Of a DNA stretch of 64,000 nucleotides, positions 35,293-43,308 are shown one piece after another (position 1 is the first letter of the stretch; every line of letters starts with the position of its first letter). The notes below the pieces were generated by a model. The model worked only from the letters and a program-made list of their open reading frames with translations, ran no database searches and had not been told where the DNA came from. The DNA lies in contig NZ_FNBA01000003.1 of NCBI RefSeq assembly GCF_900102055.1, positions 310,001 to 374,000 on the forward strand. The letters are read 5' to 3'. Made by a program: the position numbers and the translations under genes. The DNA comes from Ulvibacter litoralis. GTDB lineage: Bacteria > Bacteroidota > Bacteroidia > Flavobacteriales > Flavobacteriaceae.

Positions 35293-36827
35293 GCTAATTC
35301 ACTTCTTTTTTTTAGAAAATCCATAAAAGCAGTTGGCGATATTCCAGTAACCGATTTAAAAACAGTCGTAAAGCTACTGTGTGAAGAAAACCCACATTCC
35401 GAAGCAAGATAACTCACCTTATAATTGAAATATACAGGATTGTCTTTAATCTTTTCTATGATGTAATTAATACGAAGCTCATTCACATAGCTATTGAAAT
35501 TTTTCCCCTTATGTCTGTTTATTACATCCGACAAGTATTTCGTATTGGTATCCATTTGCGACGCTAATAAGGCGATAGACATATCAGAATTTGTGAATTT
35601 TTTTCCCGCTTCAAACTTCTCCAATTTTTGAAGCAATACCTGTTCTGTCTCCTCTGGAACCAACGCACTTTTCTCTAAAACCTTTTTAGGCTTAGTTGCC
35701 TTAGCATCCTTCTTCGCAGGGGAGATGTATTTCCAGATTGCCGTATATTCTTTTGCTTTAGACTTGTATTGATAATTTAAAAATAGTCCGAGGGTTAAGA
35801 TTAAAAGTAAAAAAGCACCCAATGCATAAAGTTTATGATATTCACTTTCAATAATTTCTTCGGAAAGACCCTGCTGCTGATTATTAATCGTACTATAAAC
35901 AGCATTTACAGCTAAACGTTCTTCAGTGTCAACCTGCAGCTCGGTTAGATAATTCTTTTGCTTAAAGTGATAGAAGTTTTCGGTGTCTTCCATCGCTAAA
36001 TAATTTATAGCTAGACCGTCGAGGCTATTGTTTTCATAGTACGTATTTGGTAATTTTTTTGAAAGGTTTAGCGCTTCCTGGTATACCTCTATAGCATTTG
36101 GATAGTCATTTTTTAAAAAATAGAGTTTTCCTAAATGGTCTAATGCCTTTAATTTCTGAAAATCATTGTACTTCGTCGTTCGAATATCTTCTATGGTTGG
36201 TTCGAGGTAATAATTAGCAGAATCTATTTTAGAGACCTGCATGAATGATTCTACTAGCGAAAGGCTGGCGTCGTTTACAGCTGTGGTATCTCGACTTTTT
36301 AAAAATTGAAACCGTGCTTTTTGAAGGTAATCAATGGTTTTAGAAGTATGACCGAGATCAAAATTTATAAATGCTTTGTCTTGATTTAGTTTTCCTTCTA
36401 ACCATGTTGAAAGTACTGGATCTTCGATGTTTTTCCGAAGTACAATTACTTCTGAAAGATAGCTGTCGGCAACAGTATCTAGTCCTAACATACGAAGCAT
36501 TTGAATCGCAAATAAATTTGCTTTCAATTGTATTTCAATAGCACCCGAATTATCGGCCAGTTCTTTCGCCGACAAGGCCTCTTTAACAGCTTTTGAAAAG
36601 TTACCTCGCACGTAGAAGCTTTGCGCTAAAAGCAGTGATGCTTCTGTGCGTTCAGATTTGTCTTCAGATTTATTTAGAATATAATCTGCTATCTTTTCAG
36701 TTTGCTCAGGTTGGGAGAATAAAACACCTTTAGCTTCTTGGAGTAAATCTTTTGTAGCATTGTGTTCTTGTGTGTAAGCAGTATTACAGACAAGAATTAG
36801 CAGCCAGAAAGAGAGTAAAAGACGCAT
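35289..36827 (-). CDS. Membrane-bound TPR sensor with AraC-type DNA-binding domain
   Basis: A 512-residue one-component regulator. Residues 1-19 are a signal peptide; TPR repeats occupy the periplasmic part (about 40-300); a membrane segment lies at about 335-355 (ALGAFLLLILTLGLFL); a linker follows; and the C-terminal 100 residues are an AraC-type double helix-turn-helix (ALLASQMDTNTKYLSDVINRH; LASECGFSSHSSFTTVFK; TGISPTAF). It senses an unknown periplasmic signal and binds DNA from the membrane. It is cotranscribed with the TPR protein that overlaps its end. Targets may be the divergent or nearby T9SS genes, but nothing proves this. Confidence 0.88.
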   Translation of the reverse strand: MRLLLSFWLLILVCNTAYTQEHNATKDLLQEAKGVLFSQPEQTEKIADYILNKSEDKSERTEASLLLAQSFYVRGNFSKAVKEALSAKELADNSGAIEIQLKANLFAIQMLRMLGLDTVADSYLSEVIVLRKNIEDPVLSTWLEGKLNQDKAFINFDLGHTSKTIDYLQKARFQFLKSRDTTAVNDASLSLVESFMQVSKIDSANYYLEPTIEDIRTTKYNDFQKLKALDHLGKLYFLKNDYPNAIEVYQEALNLSKKLPNTYYENNSLDGLAINYLAMEDTENFYHFKQKNYLTELQVDTEERLAVNAVYSTINNQQQGLSEEIIESEYHKLYALGAFLLLILTLGLFLNYQYKSKAKEYTAIWKYISPAKKDAKATKPKKVLEKSALVPEETEQVLLQKLEKFEAGKKFTNSDMSIALLASQMDTNTKYLSDVINRHKGKNFNSYVNELRINYIIEKIKDNPVYFNYKVSYLASECGFSSHSSFTTVFKSVTGISPTAFMDFLKKRSELA

Positions 36828-36941
36828 GGTTTTCTTATTAAAAATAACAGACTTTTTATTTTGTATGAATCTATTATTTTTTTTCAGATTAGTATCTCAA
36901 ATTTACAGTTTTCAATGCGAATCATACGGTGTTTAGTATAA

Positions 36942-36979
36942 AAAAGAATAGAGCCTTGTTTTATGAAAAAACAAGGCTC
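36942..36979 (-). terminator. secA terminator
   Basis: Arms GAGCCTTGTTTT (36951-36962) and AAAACAAGGCTC (36968-36979) pair perfectly. On the minus strand they are followed by a short spacer and a T-rich stretch. It lies 24 bases past the secA stop codon. Confidence 0.88.
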
Positions 36980-37003
36980 CGTTTTAGTAATATATTCTAA
37001 AAG

Positions 37004-40000
37004 TTAACTCATTAGTACCCAATCTCCTTTGTCTAATAAAGGAATGGCTTGTTTAAATTTTAGTTCTTTTGTTTCACCGCTCATTACATGTTTGATAGTA
37101 ACTTTATCATTACGTCCAATTTTTGGTTGTTCGCGAACAATTGTTTCTGTTACTTGTTGGTGTTGCGGTTGTGTGTTTCCTGCAGCACGACTTTCAGCAG
37201 CACGTTCGTCTAAGTTCTGAATTTCATCTTTCTGCTCGCTTAAATTTTCTTTAGGTCTTACAGCACGAGCTTCTTGAATTGTTTGTTGCGTTTCTTGTGG
37301 AAGTTCTCCTTTAAACAAGAATGAAAGTACATCTTTATTTACTTTTTCGATCATTCCTTTAAACAATTCAAAGGCCTCAAATTTGTAAATTAACAACGGA
37401 TCTTTTTGTTCGTGAACCGCTAATTGTACCGATTGCTTCAACTCATCCATTTTACGTAAATGTGTTTTCCAAGAGTCGTCGATAATGGCAAGAGTAATAT
37501 TTTTCTCAAAATCTTTTACCAATTGCTTTCCTTGCGTTTCGTACGCTTTTTCAAGATCTGTAGCTACATTCAATGTTTTTACACCATCTGTAAACGGAAC
37601 TAAAATACGTTTGTATTGGTCTTTTTGTGTTTCGTATACATTTTTAATCACAGGGAATGCTAAGTCTGCATTGCGCTCCATTTTTTCTTGGTAATGAGTG
37701 TAAGCTGCTTTGTAGATTGTTCCTGCGATTTTCTGCGCATCCATCTTTTCGAATTCAGCTTCAGAAATAGGCGAACTCATAGAGAAGTAACGAATCAATT
37801 CAAACTCGAAGTTTTTATAATCCTGTGCTCCTTTGTTTGTTTCAGCAATAATTTCCGAAGTATCATAAATCATATTGGCAACATCGACACGTAGACGCTC
37901 TCCAAACAATGCGTTGTAACGACGTTTATACACTACTTCACGTTGTGCATTCATTACATCATCATACTCTAATAAACGCTTACGAATACCAAAGTTATTC
38001 TCTTCTACTTTTTTCTGTGCACGTTCAATAGATTTTGAAATCATAGAATGTTGAATTACTTCTCCTTCTTGAAGTCCCATTCTATCCATCATTTTGGCAA
38101 TACGGTCGCTTCCGAAGAGACGCATTAAATTGTCCTCTAAAGAAACGTAGAATTGTGAACTACCTGGATCTCCTTGACGACCACTACGACCACGTAACTG
38201 TCTGTCTACACGACGCGAATCGTGACGTTCGGTACCTACAATTGCAAGTCCGCCAGCCGCTTTTACCTCATCCGACAACTTAATGTCCGTACCACGACCT
38301 GCCATGTTGGTGGCAATGGTAACAATACCAGCGTTACCAGCTTCCGCAACAATGTCGGCTTCTTTTTTGTGCATTTTCGCATTCAAGACGTTATGCTGAA
38401 TGTTACGAATACTCAACATACGACTTAATAATTCTGAAATTTCAACCGAAGTAGTACCAATCAATACAGGTCTTCCTGCTTTTGAAAGATCAACAACCTC
38501 GTCGATAACAGCGTTGTATTTTTCGCGTTTTGTTTTGTAAATTTTATCTTCTCTATCGTGACGTGCAATAGGTCGGTTGGTAGGAATTTCTACCACATCT
38601 AATTTATAAATTTCCCAAAGTTCACCCGCTTCCGTTACTGCAGTACCCGTCATCCCAGAAAGCTTGTTGTACATTCTGAAATAATTTTGAAGTGTTACTG
38701 TTGCAAAGGTTTGCGTAGCTGCTTCAATTTTTACATTTTCTTTGGCTTCAATTGCTTGGTGTAAACCATCGCTATAACGACGACCGTCCATGATACGTCC
38801 TGTTTGCTCATCTACAATCATTACTTTGTTGTCCATTACAACATATTGCGTATCCTTCTCAAATAACGAGTAAGCTTTCAGCAATTGATTCATGGTGTGA
38901 ATGCGTTCACTTTTAACACCAAACTCACGGAAAAGCACTTCTTTTAGTTCTGCTTCTTCTTCGGAAGACAATCCTTTGGCTTCAATTTTTGCGATTTCAA
39001 GACCAATTTCTGGCATTACAAAGAAATCTGGATCGTCTGCTCCTGAAAGGTAATTAACCCCTTTGTCGGTCAGTTCAATCTGATTGTTTTTTTCGTCAAT
39101 TACATAGTATAATTCGGCATCAACCTTTGGCATTTCGCGGTTGTTGTCGGACATATAATGATTTTCGGTTTTTTGAAGGATTTGTTTCACACCTTCTTCC
39201 GATAAAAATTTAATTAAGGCTTTGTTTTTAGGAATCCCTCGGAAAACACGTAACAATTGGAACCCACCTTCTTTAACATCTCCTTCTTTGATTAGCTTTT
39301 TGGCTTCTGCAAGAACTCCTGTTAGGTATTTTTTCTGAACATCTACAATGTCAGCAATTTTTGGTTTCAATTCGTTAAACTCGTGACGATCTCCTTGTGG
39401 TACAGGACCAGAAATAATTAAAGGTGTACGGGCATCATCAATTAATACAGAATCGACCTCATCTACAATTGCGTAGTGGTGTGGGCGTTGTACCAAATCG
39501 TTTGGTGAGTGCGACATATTATCTCTTAAGTAATCAAAACCAAACTCATTATTGGTTCCGTACGTAATGTCTGCGTTGTATGCTTTTCTACGTGCATCAG
39601 AATTCGGTTTGTGGTAATCGATACAATCGATACTAATTCCGTGAAATTGGAACAAAGGTGCCATCCAAGCACTATCACGTTTTGCTAAGTAATCGTTTAC
39701 GGTTACTAAGTGTACTCCGTTTCCAGCCAATGCATTTAAGTACATAGGTAGGGTAGCTACTAAAGTTTTTCCTTCCCCAGTATGCATCTCGGCAACTTTA
39801 CCTTGGTGTAATGCAACACCACCAACTAATTGTACGTCGTAGTGGACCATGTCCCAGGTTACTTCTTTACCAGCAGCATCCCAAGAGTTTTTCCAGATTG
39901 CTTTATCGCCTTCTAGCGTAACGTATGCTTTTTCTGCTGAAATTTCGCGGTCAAAAGCATTTGCGGTTACGGTAAGTGTTTTGTTGTTTTTAAAGCGTTT

Positions 40001-40360
40001 TGCGGTTTCTTTTACAACGGCAAAGGCTTCAGGAAGGATTCTAGCTAATGTTTCTTTTTCAACTTCGTAGCGATCTACTTTAAGCTTGTCAATTTCATTA
40101 TAGATATCTTCTTTCTTGTCGATATCTTCCATTACGTCTGCTTCTTTCTGAAGCTGATCAATTTTCTGTTGAATCTCTTTTTGGTCTTCTTTTATCGTAT
40201 TTCGAAACCATGTAGATTTAGCCCTTAATTCGTCTAATGAAAGCTTTTCTAGGGCACTTTCGTGCTTTTTAATTTCATCAACTAGTGGCTGTAATTCGCC
40301 GATGTCTTTTTTGGACTTATCTCCTACAAAAACTTTTAATACATTATCTAAAAATCCCAT
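37004..40360 (-). CDS. secA: Preprotein translocase ATPase SecA
   Basis: A 1118-residue motor protein that drives Sec-dependent export. It has Walker A MHTGEGKT, the DEAD-like VDEVDSVLIDDARTPLI, the preprotein cross-linking domain, GTTSVEISELLSRM and TNMAGRGTDI, and the helical scaffold. It is longer than the 901-residue E. coli protein, as usual in Bacteroidota, because of an N-terminal coiled insertion and an extra segment in the first nucleotide-binding domain (VFRGIPKNKALIKFL). The C-terminal zinc motif (CPCGSGKKYKxCH) is absent: after GRND the sequence reads KVTIKHVMSGETKELK. Transcribed alone, with its own terminator. Confidence 0.98.
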   Translation of the reverse strand: MGFLDNVLKVFVGDKSKKDIGELQPLVDEIKKHESALEKLSLDELRAKSTWFRNTIKEDQKEIQQKIDQLQKEADVMEDIDKKEDIYNEIDKLKVDRYEVEKETLARILPEAFAVVKETAKRFKNNKTLTVTANAFDREISAEKAYVTLEGDKAIWKNSWDAAGKEVTWDMVHYDVQLVGGVALHQGKVAEMHTGEGKTLVATLPMYLNALAGNGVHLVTVNDYLAKRDSAWMAPLFQFHGISIDCIDYHKPNSDARRKAYNADITYGTNNEFGFDYLRDNMSHSPNDLVQRPHHYAIVDEVDSVLIDDARTPLIISGPVPQGDRHEFNELKPKIADIVDVQKKYLTGVLAEAKKLIKEGDVKEGGFQLLRVFRGIPKNKALIKFLSEEGVKQILQKTENHYMSDNNREMPKVDAELYYVIDEKNNQIELTDKGVNYLSGADDPDFFVMPEIGLEIAKIEAKGLSSEEEAELKEVLFREFGVKSERIHTMNQLLKAYSLFEKDTQYVVMDNKVMIVDEQTGRIMDGRRYSDGLHQAIEAKENVKIEAATQTFATVTLQNYFRMYNKLSGMTGTAVTEAGELWEIYKLDVVEIPTNRPIARHDREDKIYKTKREKYNAVIDEVVDLSKAGRPVLIGTTSVEISELLSRMLSIRNIQHNVLNAKMHKKEADIVAEAGNAGIVTIATNMAGRGTDIKLSDEVKAAGGLAIVGTERHDSRRVDRQLRGRSGRQGDPGSSQFYVSLEDNLMRLFGSDRIAKMMDRMGLQEGEVIQHSMISKSIERAQKKVEENNFGIRKRLLEYDDVMNAQREVVYKRRYNALFGERLRVDVANMIYDTSEIIAETNKGAQDYKNFEFELIRYFSMSSPISEAEFEKMDAQKIAGTIYKAAYTHYQEKMERNADLAFPVIKNVYETQKDQYKRILVPFTDGVKTLNVATDLEKAYETQGKQLVKDFEKNITLAIIDDSWKTHLRKMDELKQSVQLAVHEQKDPLLIYKFEAFELFKGMIEKVNKDVLSFLFKGELPQETQQTIQEARAVRPKENLSEQKDEIQNLDERAAESRAAGNTQPQHQQVTETIVREQPKIGRNDKVTIKHVMSGETKELKFKQAIPLLDKGDWVLMS

Positions 40361-40378
40361 TGTGTAAATTTTATTAAT

Positions 40379-40430
40379 AAGACGTTATGGTAAGCGTCTT
40401 TTTTATGTTGATCGGTTGCATAGCAACGAT
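40379..40430 (-). promoter_or_regulatory. Two hairpins in the secA leader
   Basis: Upstream of the secA start the sequence contains the inverted repeats AAGACG/CGTCTT (about 40379-40401) and GTTGC/GCAAC with a 3-base loop (about 40413-40427). They would fold in the secA mRNA leader. Coordinates may be off by one base. A regulatory role is speculation. Confidence 0.35.
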
Positions 40431-40542
40431 GTTTCTTTAATTAACTGTTGTACAAAAAAACTGCAAAAAAACAAGATTGCCAAGAGGTTCTTAGCTTTTA
40501 ACGATTAGAAAGTTGCGAACAACTATCTTGATTTTGAGCACA

Positions 40543-40573
40543 AAAAAAGTCTCACGTATAATGAGACTTTTTT
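40543..40573 (-). terminator. Terminator of the DUF2795 gene
   Basis: A perfect 12-base stem, AAAAAAGTCTCA (40543-40554) with its complement (40562-40573) and a 7-base loop. T-runs on both sides make it usable in either direction. It lies 34 bases after the stop codon of the minus-strand DUF2795 gene. Confidence 0.9.
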
Positions 40574-40606
40574 GTTTTATTTTATTAAGTAACGTTTTTC
40601 AAAACG

Positions 40607-40828
40607 TTAGTATTCATCTTCATTCCAGAGATAATCTTCATCTGTTGGATAATCAGGCCAAATCTCCTCAATCGAATCATACGAGTCACCTTCGTCTTCA
40701 ATTGCTTGAAGATTTTCCACTACTTCTAATGGGGCACCAGTTCTAATCGCGTAATCGATTAATTCGTCTTTTGTTGCCGGCCAAGGGGCATCACTTAAAT
40801 AGGATGCTAATTCTAAAGTCCAGTACAT
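40607..40828 (-). CDS. DUF2795 domain protein
   Basis: A 73-residue acidic protein beginning MYWTLELASYLSDAPW, with the DUF2795 core ATKDELIDYAIRTGAP and VVENLQ. It is widespread and conserved in Bacteroidota but its function is unknown. The ATG at 40828 is chosen because the only longer alternative, a TTG at 40855, lies inside a perfect -7 element and so would not be in the mRNA. It has its own promoter and terminator. Confidence 0.9.
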   Translation of the reverse strand: MYWTLELASYLSDAPWPATKDELIDYAIRTGAPLEVVENLQAIEDEGDSYDSIEEIWPDYPTDEDYLWNEDEY

Positions 40829-40852
40829 AGCACTTATGGTTTTTAATTTGTG

Positions 40853-40882
40853 CAAAAATAATTTTTTTGATTAAAAAGTCAA
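40853..40882 (-). promoter_or_regulatory. Consensus Bacteroidota promoter for the DUF2795 gene
   Basis: On the minus strand: TTG (40882 to 40880), exactly 19 bases, then TATTTTTG (40860 to 40853). This is an exact match to TTG-N19-TAnnTTTG and is the clearest vegetative promoter in the window. Transcription should start about 8 bases further on, leaving a short leader before the ATG at 40828. Confidence 0.8.
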
Positions 40883-40959
40883 GGAAAATCGCAATTATTT
40901 CTACTTTATTTTCAAGAACGTATTTAACTAGCTGATTTTCAATAAATTAAAAACAAGGG

Positions 40960-41532
40960 TTATAATTTCTTTGGAATCCATTTAATTTCTTCAGCTTGTA
41001 GGAGGTAAGTCAATTTCCGTGCCAGCACAAATAGGTAGTCAGATAATCTATTTAGGTACATTAATACACGCTCATCGGTTGGTTCTTCTTCGTGTAAAAG
41101 TGTTGCTAAACGCTCGGCGCGACGGCATACACAGCGTGCTATGTGACAATATGACACGGTAGTGTGTCCGCCGGGTAATACGAAGTTAGTCATAGGTGGC
41201 AGGCTGTCGTTCATCACGTCCATTTCGGTTTCTAACAAGGCGATATCTTCGTCTTCTATCTTCGGAATGTTTAAGCGTTCTTTTCCACTTTTCAAGACCA
41301 TTTTTTCAGGATCGGTAGCCAAAATAGCACCTAAAGTAAATAGTTTGTCTTGAATATGAATGAGAATTTCTTTAGAACGTGCATCTATTTCTTGATCTCT
41401 AATAAGACCAATGTGTGAGTTTAGCTCATCGACGGTTCCATAACTTTCAATGCGGATATGATGTTTCGGGACCCGCGTGCCTCCAAAAAGTGCTGTGGTT
41501 CCTTTGTCACCTGTTTTGGTGTATATTTTCAT
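40960..41532 (-). CDS. Cob(I)alamin adenosyltransferase, PduO/MMAB type
   Basis: A 190-residue ATP:cob(I)alamin adenosyltransferase. The ATP-binding N-terminus YTKTGDKGTTALFGG and the RIESYGTVDELNSHIG, RCVCRRAERL and LNRLSDYLFVLAR segments are characteristic. It makes adenosylcobalamin, the cofactor of methylmalonyl-CoA mutase, whose chaperone MeaB is encoded at 20397-21479. Its ATG shares a base with the stop codon of an upstream 52-residue membrane protein gene (TAATG), so the two are translationally coupled. Confidence 0.95.
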   Translation of the reverse strand: MKIYTKTGDKGTTALFGGTRVPKHHIRIESYGTVDELNSHIGLIRDQEIDARSKEILIHIQDKLFTLGAILATDPEKMVLKSGKERLNIPKIEDEDIALLETEMDVMNDSLPPMTNFVLPGGHTTVSYCHIARCVCRRAERLATLLHEEEPTDERVLMYLNRLSDYLFVLARKLTYLLQAEEIKWIPKKL

Positions 41533-41690
41533 TATTTATCTTTCTTCTTTTCGTAATAACTACTTCGGAAATTTCGCTTTCGGCGTTGCCGATTTTTACT
41601 TGAGTTCGCTTTGTTCCAAAAGTACAGAAGCGCCAGAAGGGCTATTCCGCCAATACTAAGCACTATAGGATTTGAGAGACTAATTTCCAT
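41532..41690 (-). CDS. 52-residue single-pass membrane protein coupled to the adenosyltransferase
   Basis: A short frame with ATG at 41690-41688 and TAA at 41534-41532. The product starts MEISLSNPIVLSIGG, continues as a hydrophobic helix (IVLSIGGIALLALLYFW, about residues 9-25), and ends in a basic, polar tail (KNRQRRKRNFRSSYYEKKK). The organisation is membrane anchor plus cationic cytoplasmic tail. Its stop overlaps the ATG of the cobalamin adenosyltransferase as TAATG, a typical coupling arrangement and the best evidence that it is translated. I do not recognise a family. A CTTCGGAA-type motif (41563) lies in its coding sequence. Confidence 0.72.
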   Translation of the reverse strand: MEISLSNPIVLSIGGIALLALLYFWNKANSSKNRQRRKRNFRSSYYEKKKDK

Positions 41691-41752
41691 AGCGTGAAGA
41701 TACTATTGAAAAAAGCAAATTCCAAATGGCTCGTTTCAATTTTGAAATCTAT

Positions 41753-42439
41753 TTATTTTATCTTGGTATCGCTTTCAATAATACCATCGCGAAGTCTTAT
41801 TACACGGTGTGCTTGTTCGGCAACTTCCTCTTCGTGTGTTACAATAATTACGGTGTTTCCTTGCTTGTGAATTTCACTAAAAAGCGCCATAATCTCTAAC
41901 GACGTTTTAGAGTCGAGGTTTCCGGTTGGCTCATCGGCTAGAATGATAGAGGGTTTGTTTACCAACGCTCTACCCACCGCAACACGCTGTCTTTGTCCTC
42001 CCGAAAGTTGATTGGGCTTGTGGTCCATACGATCTGCTAAGCCTACGTCGGTAAGTACTTCTTCGGCTCTTTTATTTCGGTCTTTTTTTGAAACTCCAGC
42101 ATATACCATAGGCAAGGCTACATTTTCCAGCGCAGTAGTTCGTGGTAGTAAATTAAACGTTTGAAACACAAAACCAATTTCCTTATTCCTAATTTCAGCA
42201 AGATCGTCATCGGTCATGTTACTCACGTCCTTTCCGTTGAGTAAGTAGGTTCCGGAAGTTGGCGTATCTAAACACCCTAAAAGATTCATTAAGGTAGATT
42301 TTCCAGATCCTGAAGGTCCCATTAAAGCCACGTATTCGCCACGTTCTATTTTTAGGTCAATCCCTTTAAGCACTTTTACAATTTCGTTTCCTAATACGAA
42401 ATCTCTTCTGATGTCTTTAATGTCTATTACTAAGCTCAT
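41753..42439 (-). CDS. LolD/MacB-type ABC transporter ATP-binding protein
   Basis: A 228-residue ATPase. It has Walker [10 protein letters not shown], the Q-loop [10 protein letters not shown], signature [15 protein letters not shown], Walker [13 protein letters not shown] and the H-loop VTHE, which fits the LolD/MacB/FtsE group. It probably energises lipoprotein release or efflux, but no permease gene is adjacent. The ATG at 42439 ([10 protein letters not shown]) is preferred to a TTG at 42457, which would add a non-conserved GKKGP extension. A -7 element TAGCTTTG (42507 to 42500, minus) precedes it and overlaps a possible ECF promoter. Confidence 0.93.
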   Translation of the reverse strand: MSLVIDIKDIRRDFVLGNEIVKVLKGIDLKIERGEYVALMGPSGSGKSTLMNLLGCLDTPTSGTYLLNGKDVSNMTDDDLAEIRNKEIGFVFQTFNLLPRTTALENVALPMVYAGVSKKDRNKRAEEVLTDVGLADRMDHKPNQLSGGQRQRVAVGRALVNKPSIILADEPTGNLDSKTSLEIMALFSEIHKQGNTVIIVTHEEEVAEQAHRVIRLRDGIIESDTKIK

Positions 42440-42494
42440 AGGTCCCTTTTTTCCCAAATGTGAGATTGATTTTGGTTGCGTTTAATTAGTAGTA

Positions 42495-42521
42495 TGACGC
42501 AAAGCTACAATAGTTGTTACA
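42495..42521 (-). promoter_or_regulatory. Overlapping vegetative and possible ECF promoter for the ABC ATPase
   Basis: On the minus strand, the -7 element TAGCTTTG lies at 42507 to 42500. TGTAAC (42521 to 42516), a 15-base spacer and GCGTCA (42500 to 42495) resemble the ECF promoters near 25.8 kb. The TGTAAC overlaps the stop codon of the upstream methyltransferase gene. Confidence 0.38.
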
Positions 42522-43290
42522 ATCTTATGGTAAAATGTTCTTTTTGCTGTTCTTTTCTGAAAAATACGAATCCCCAATGAAAAGTATCGATACTGACCGT
42601 TACTTCTGAATGATTTCGTATTTCCTCCCAAGCTTCCGTCATTGCAGGGCTCCAATAAATATCGTCGAAGATAAAAACAGTATCGTTTGTTTTGTGCTTC
42701 AGAAGGATTTTAAAATACTGGAGGGTTTTTTCTTTGTTGTGGTTTCCATCGATATACACAAGATGATATACTTCGGAAGCATTTTCAGCAAAGAAGCGTT
42801 CAAAAGTTTTGGTTTGAAGCTGAATATTATTCAATGAAAATGCGTCAAAAGTGTTTTGTGCTACGGTTGAAGTCGTTGGACAGCCTTCAACCGTGGTAAC
42901 GACTGAAGAAGGAGTTGCTTTTGCGAGTGCTGCTGTTGCGAGTCCGACCGAAGTTCCTAATTCCAAAATAGTTTCCGCAGAAAAATAACGAACCAATCTA
43001 AAAAGCAACCGCTGCCTTTTAGAGGTGATTCCGGCATTTTTTACGATTTCAGAAACCTTCCGAAGGTTCGATTTAAATACTCTAGAGCCTTCGCCAAAAT
43101 CTGTAATTTCAATCGATTCGTTGCTTTGAAAGAGTTTTTTTCTAAAATCTTTCAGAAATAAATATTCAGGATATTTCGTAGAATCGTAAAAGCACTTTGT
43201 AGCCAAATCGTACACAAAAGGAGAGTGTACCCCGTGCTGATTTGAGGATCGTAACCAAAATTTAAAATACGATTTTAGTTGGTAATACAT
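42517..43290 (-). CDS. Class I SAM-dependent methyltransferase
   Basis: A 257-residue protein with a Rossmann-type SAM-binding core: ILELGTSVGLATAALA (motif I), VTTVEGCP, and the IDGNHNKEKTLQYF and FIFDDIYWSPAM segments typical of O-methyltransferase-like enzymes. The N-terminal SNQHGVHSPFVYDLATKCFYD is characteristic of a conserved flavobacterial family of unknown substrate. It lies between the ABC ATPase and ABC-F genes on the same strand, 18 bases after the ABC-F start in genomic order, so readthrough from ABC-F is possible. Confidence 0.84.
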   Translation of the reverse strand: MYYQLKSYFKFWLRSSNQHGVHSPFVYDLATKCFYDSTKYPEYLFLKDFRKKLFQSNESIEITDFGEGSRVFKSNLRKVSEIVKNAGITSKRQRLLFRLVRYFSAETILELGTSVGLATAALAKATPSSVVTTVEGCPTTSTVAQNTFDAFSLNNIQLQTKTFERFFAENASEVYHLVYIDGNHNKEKTLQYFKILLKHKTNDTVFIFDDIYWSPAMTEAWEEIRNHSEVTVSIDTFHWGFVFFRKEQQKEHFTIRL

Positions 43291-43308
43291 TTTGTTGTTG
43301 AAAACGAA

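Noticed and set aside
40829-40855. TTG start for a longer DUF2795 protein
   Set aside because: It overlaps the -7 element of a TTG-N19-TATTTTTG promoter, and MYWTLELASYL is the usual start of this family.
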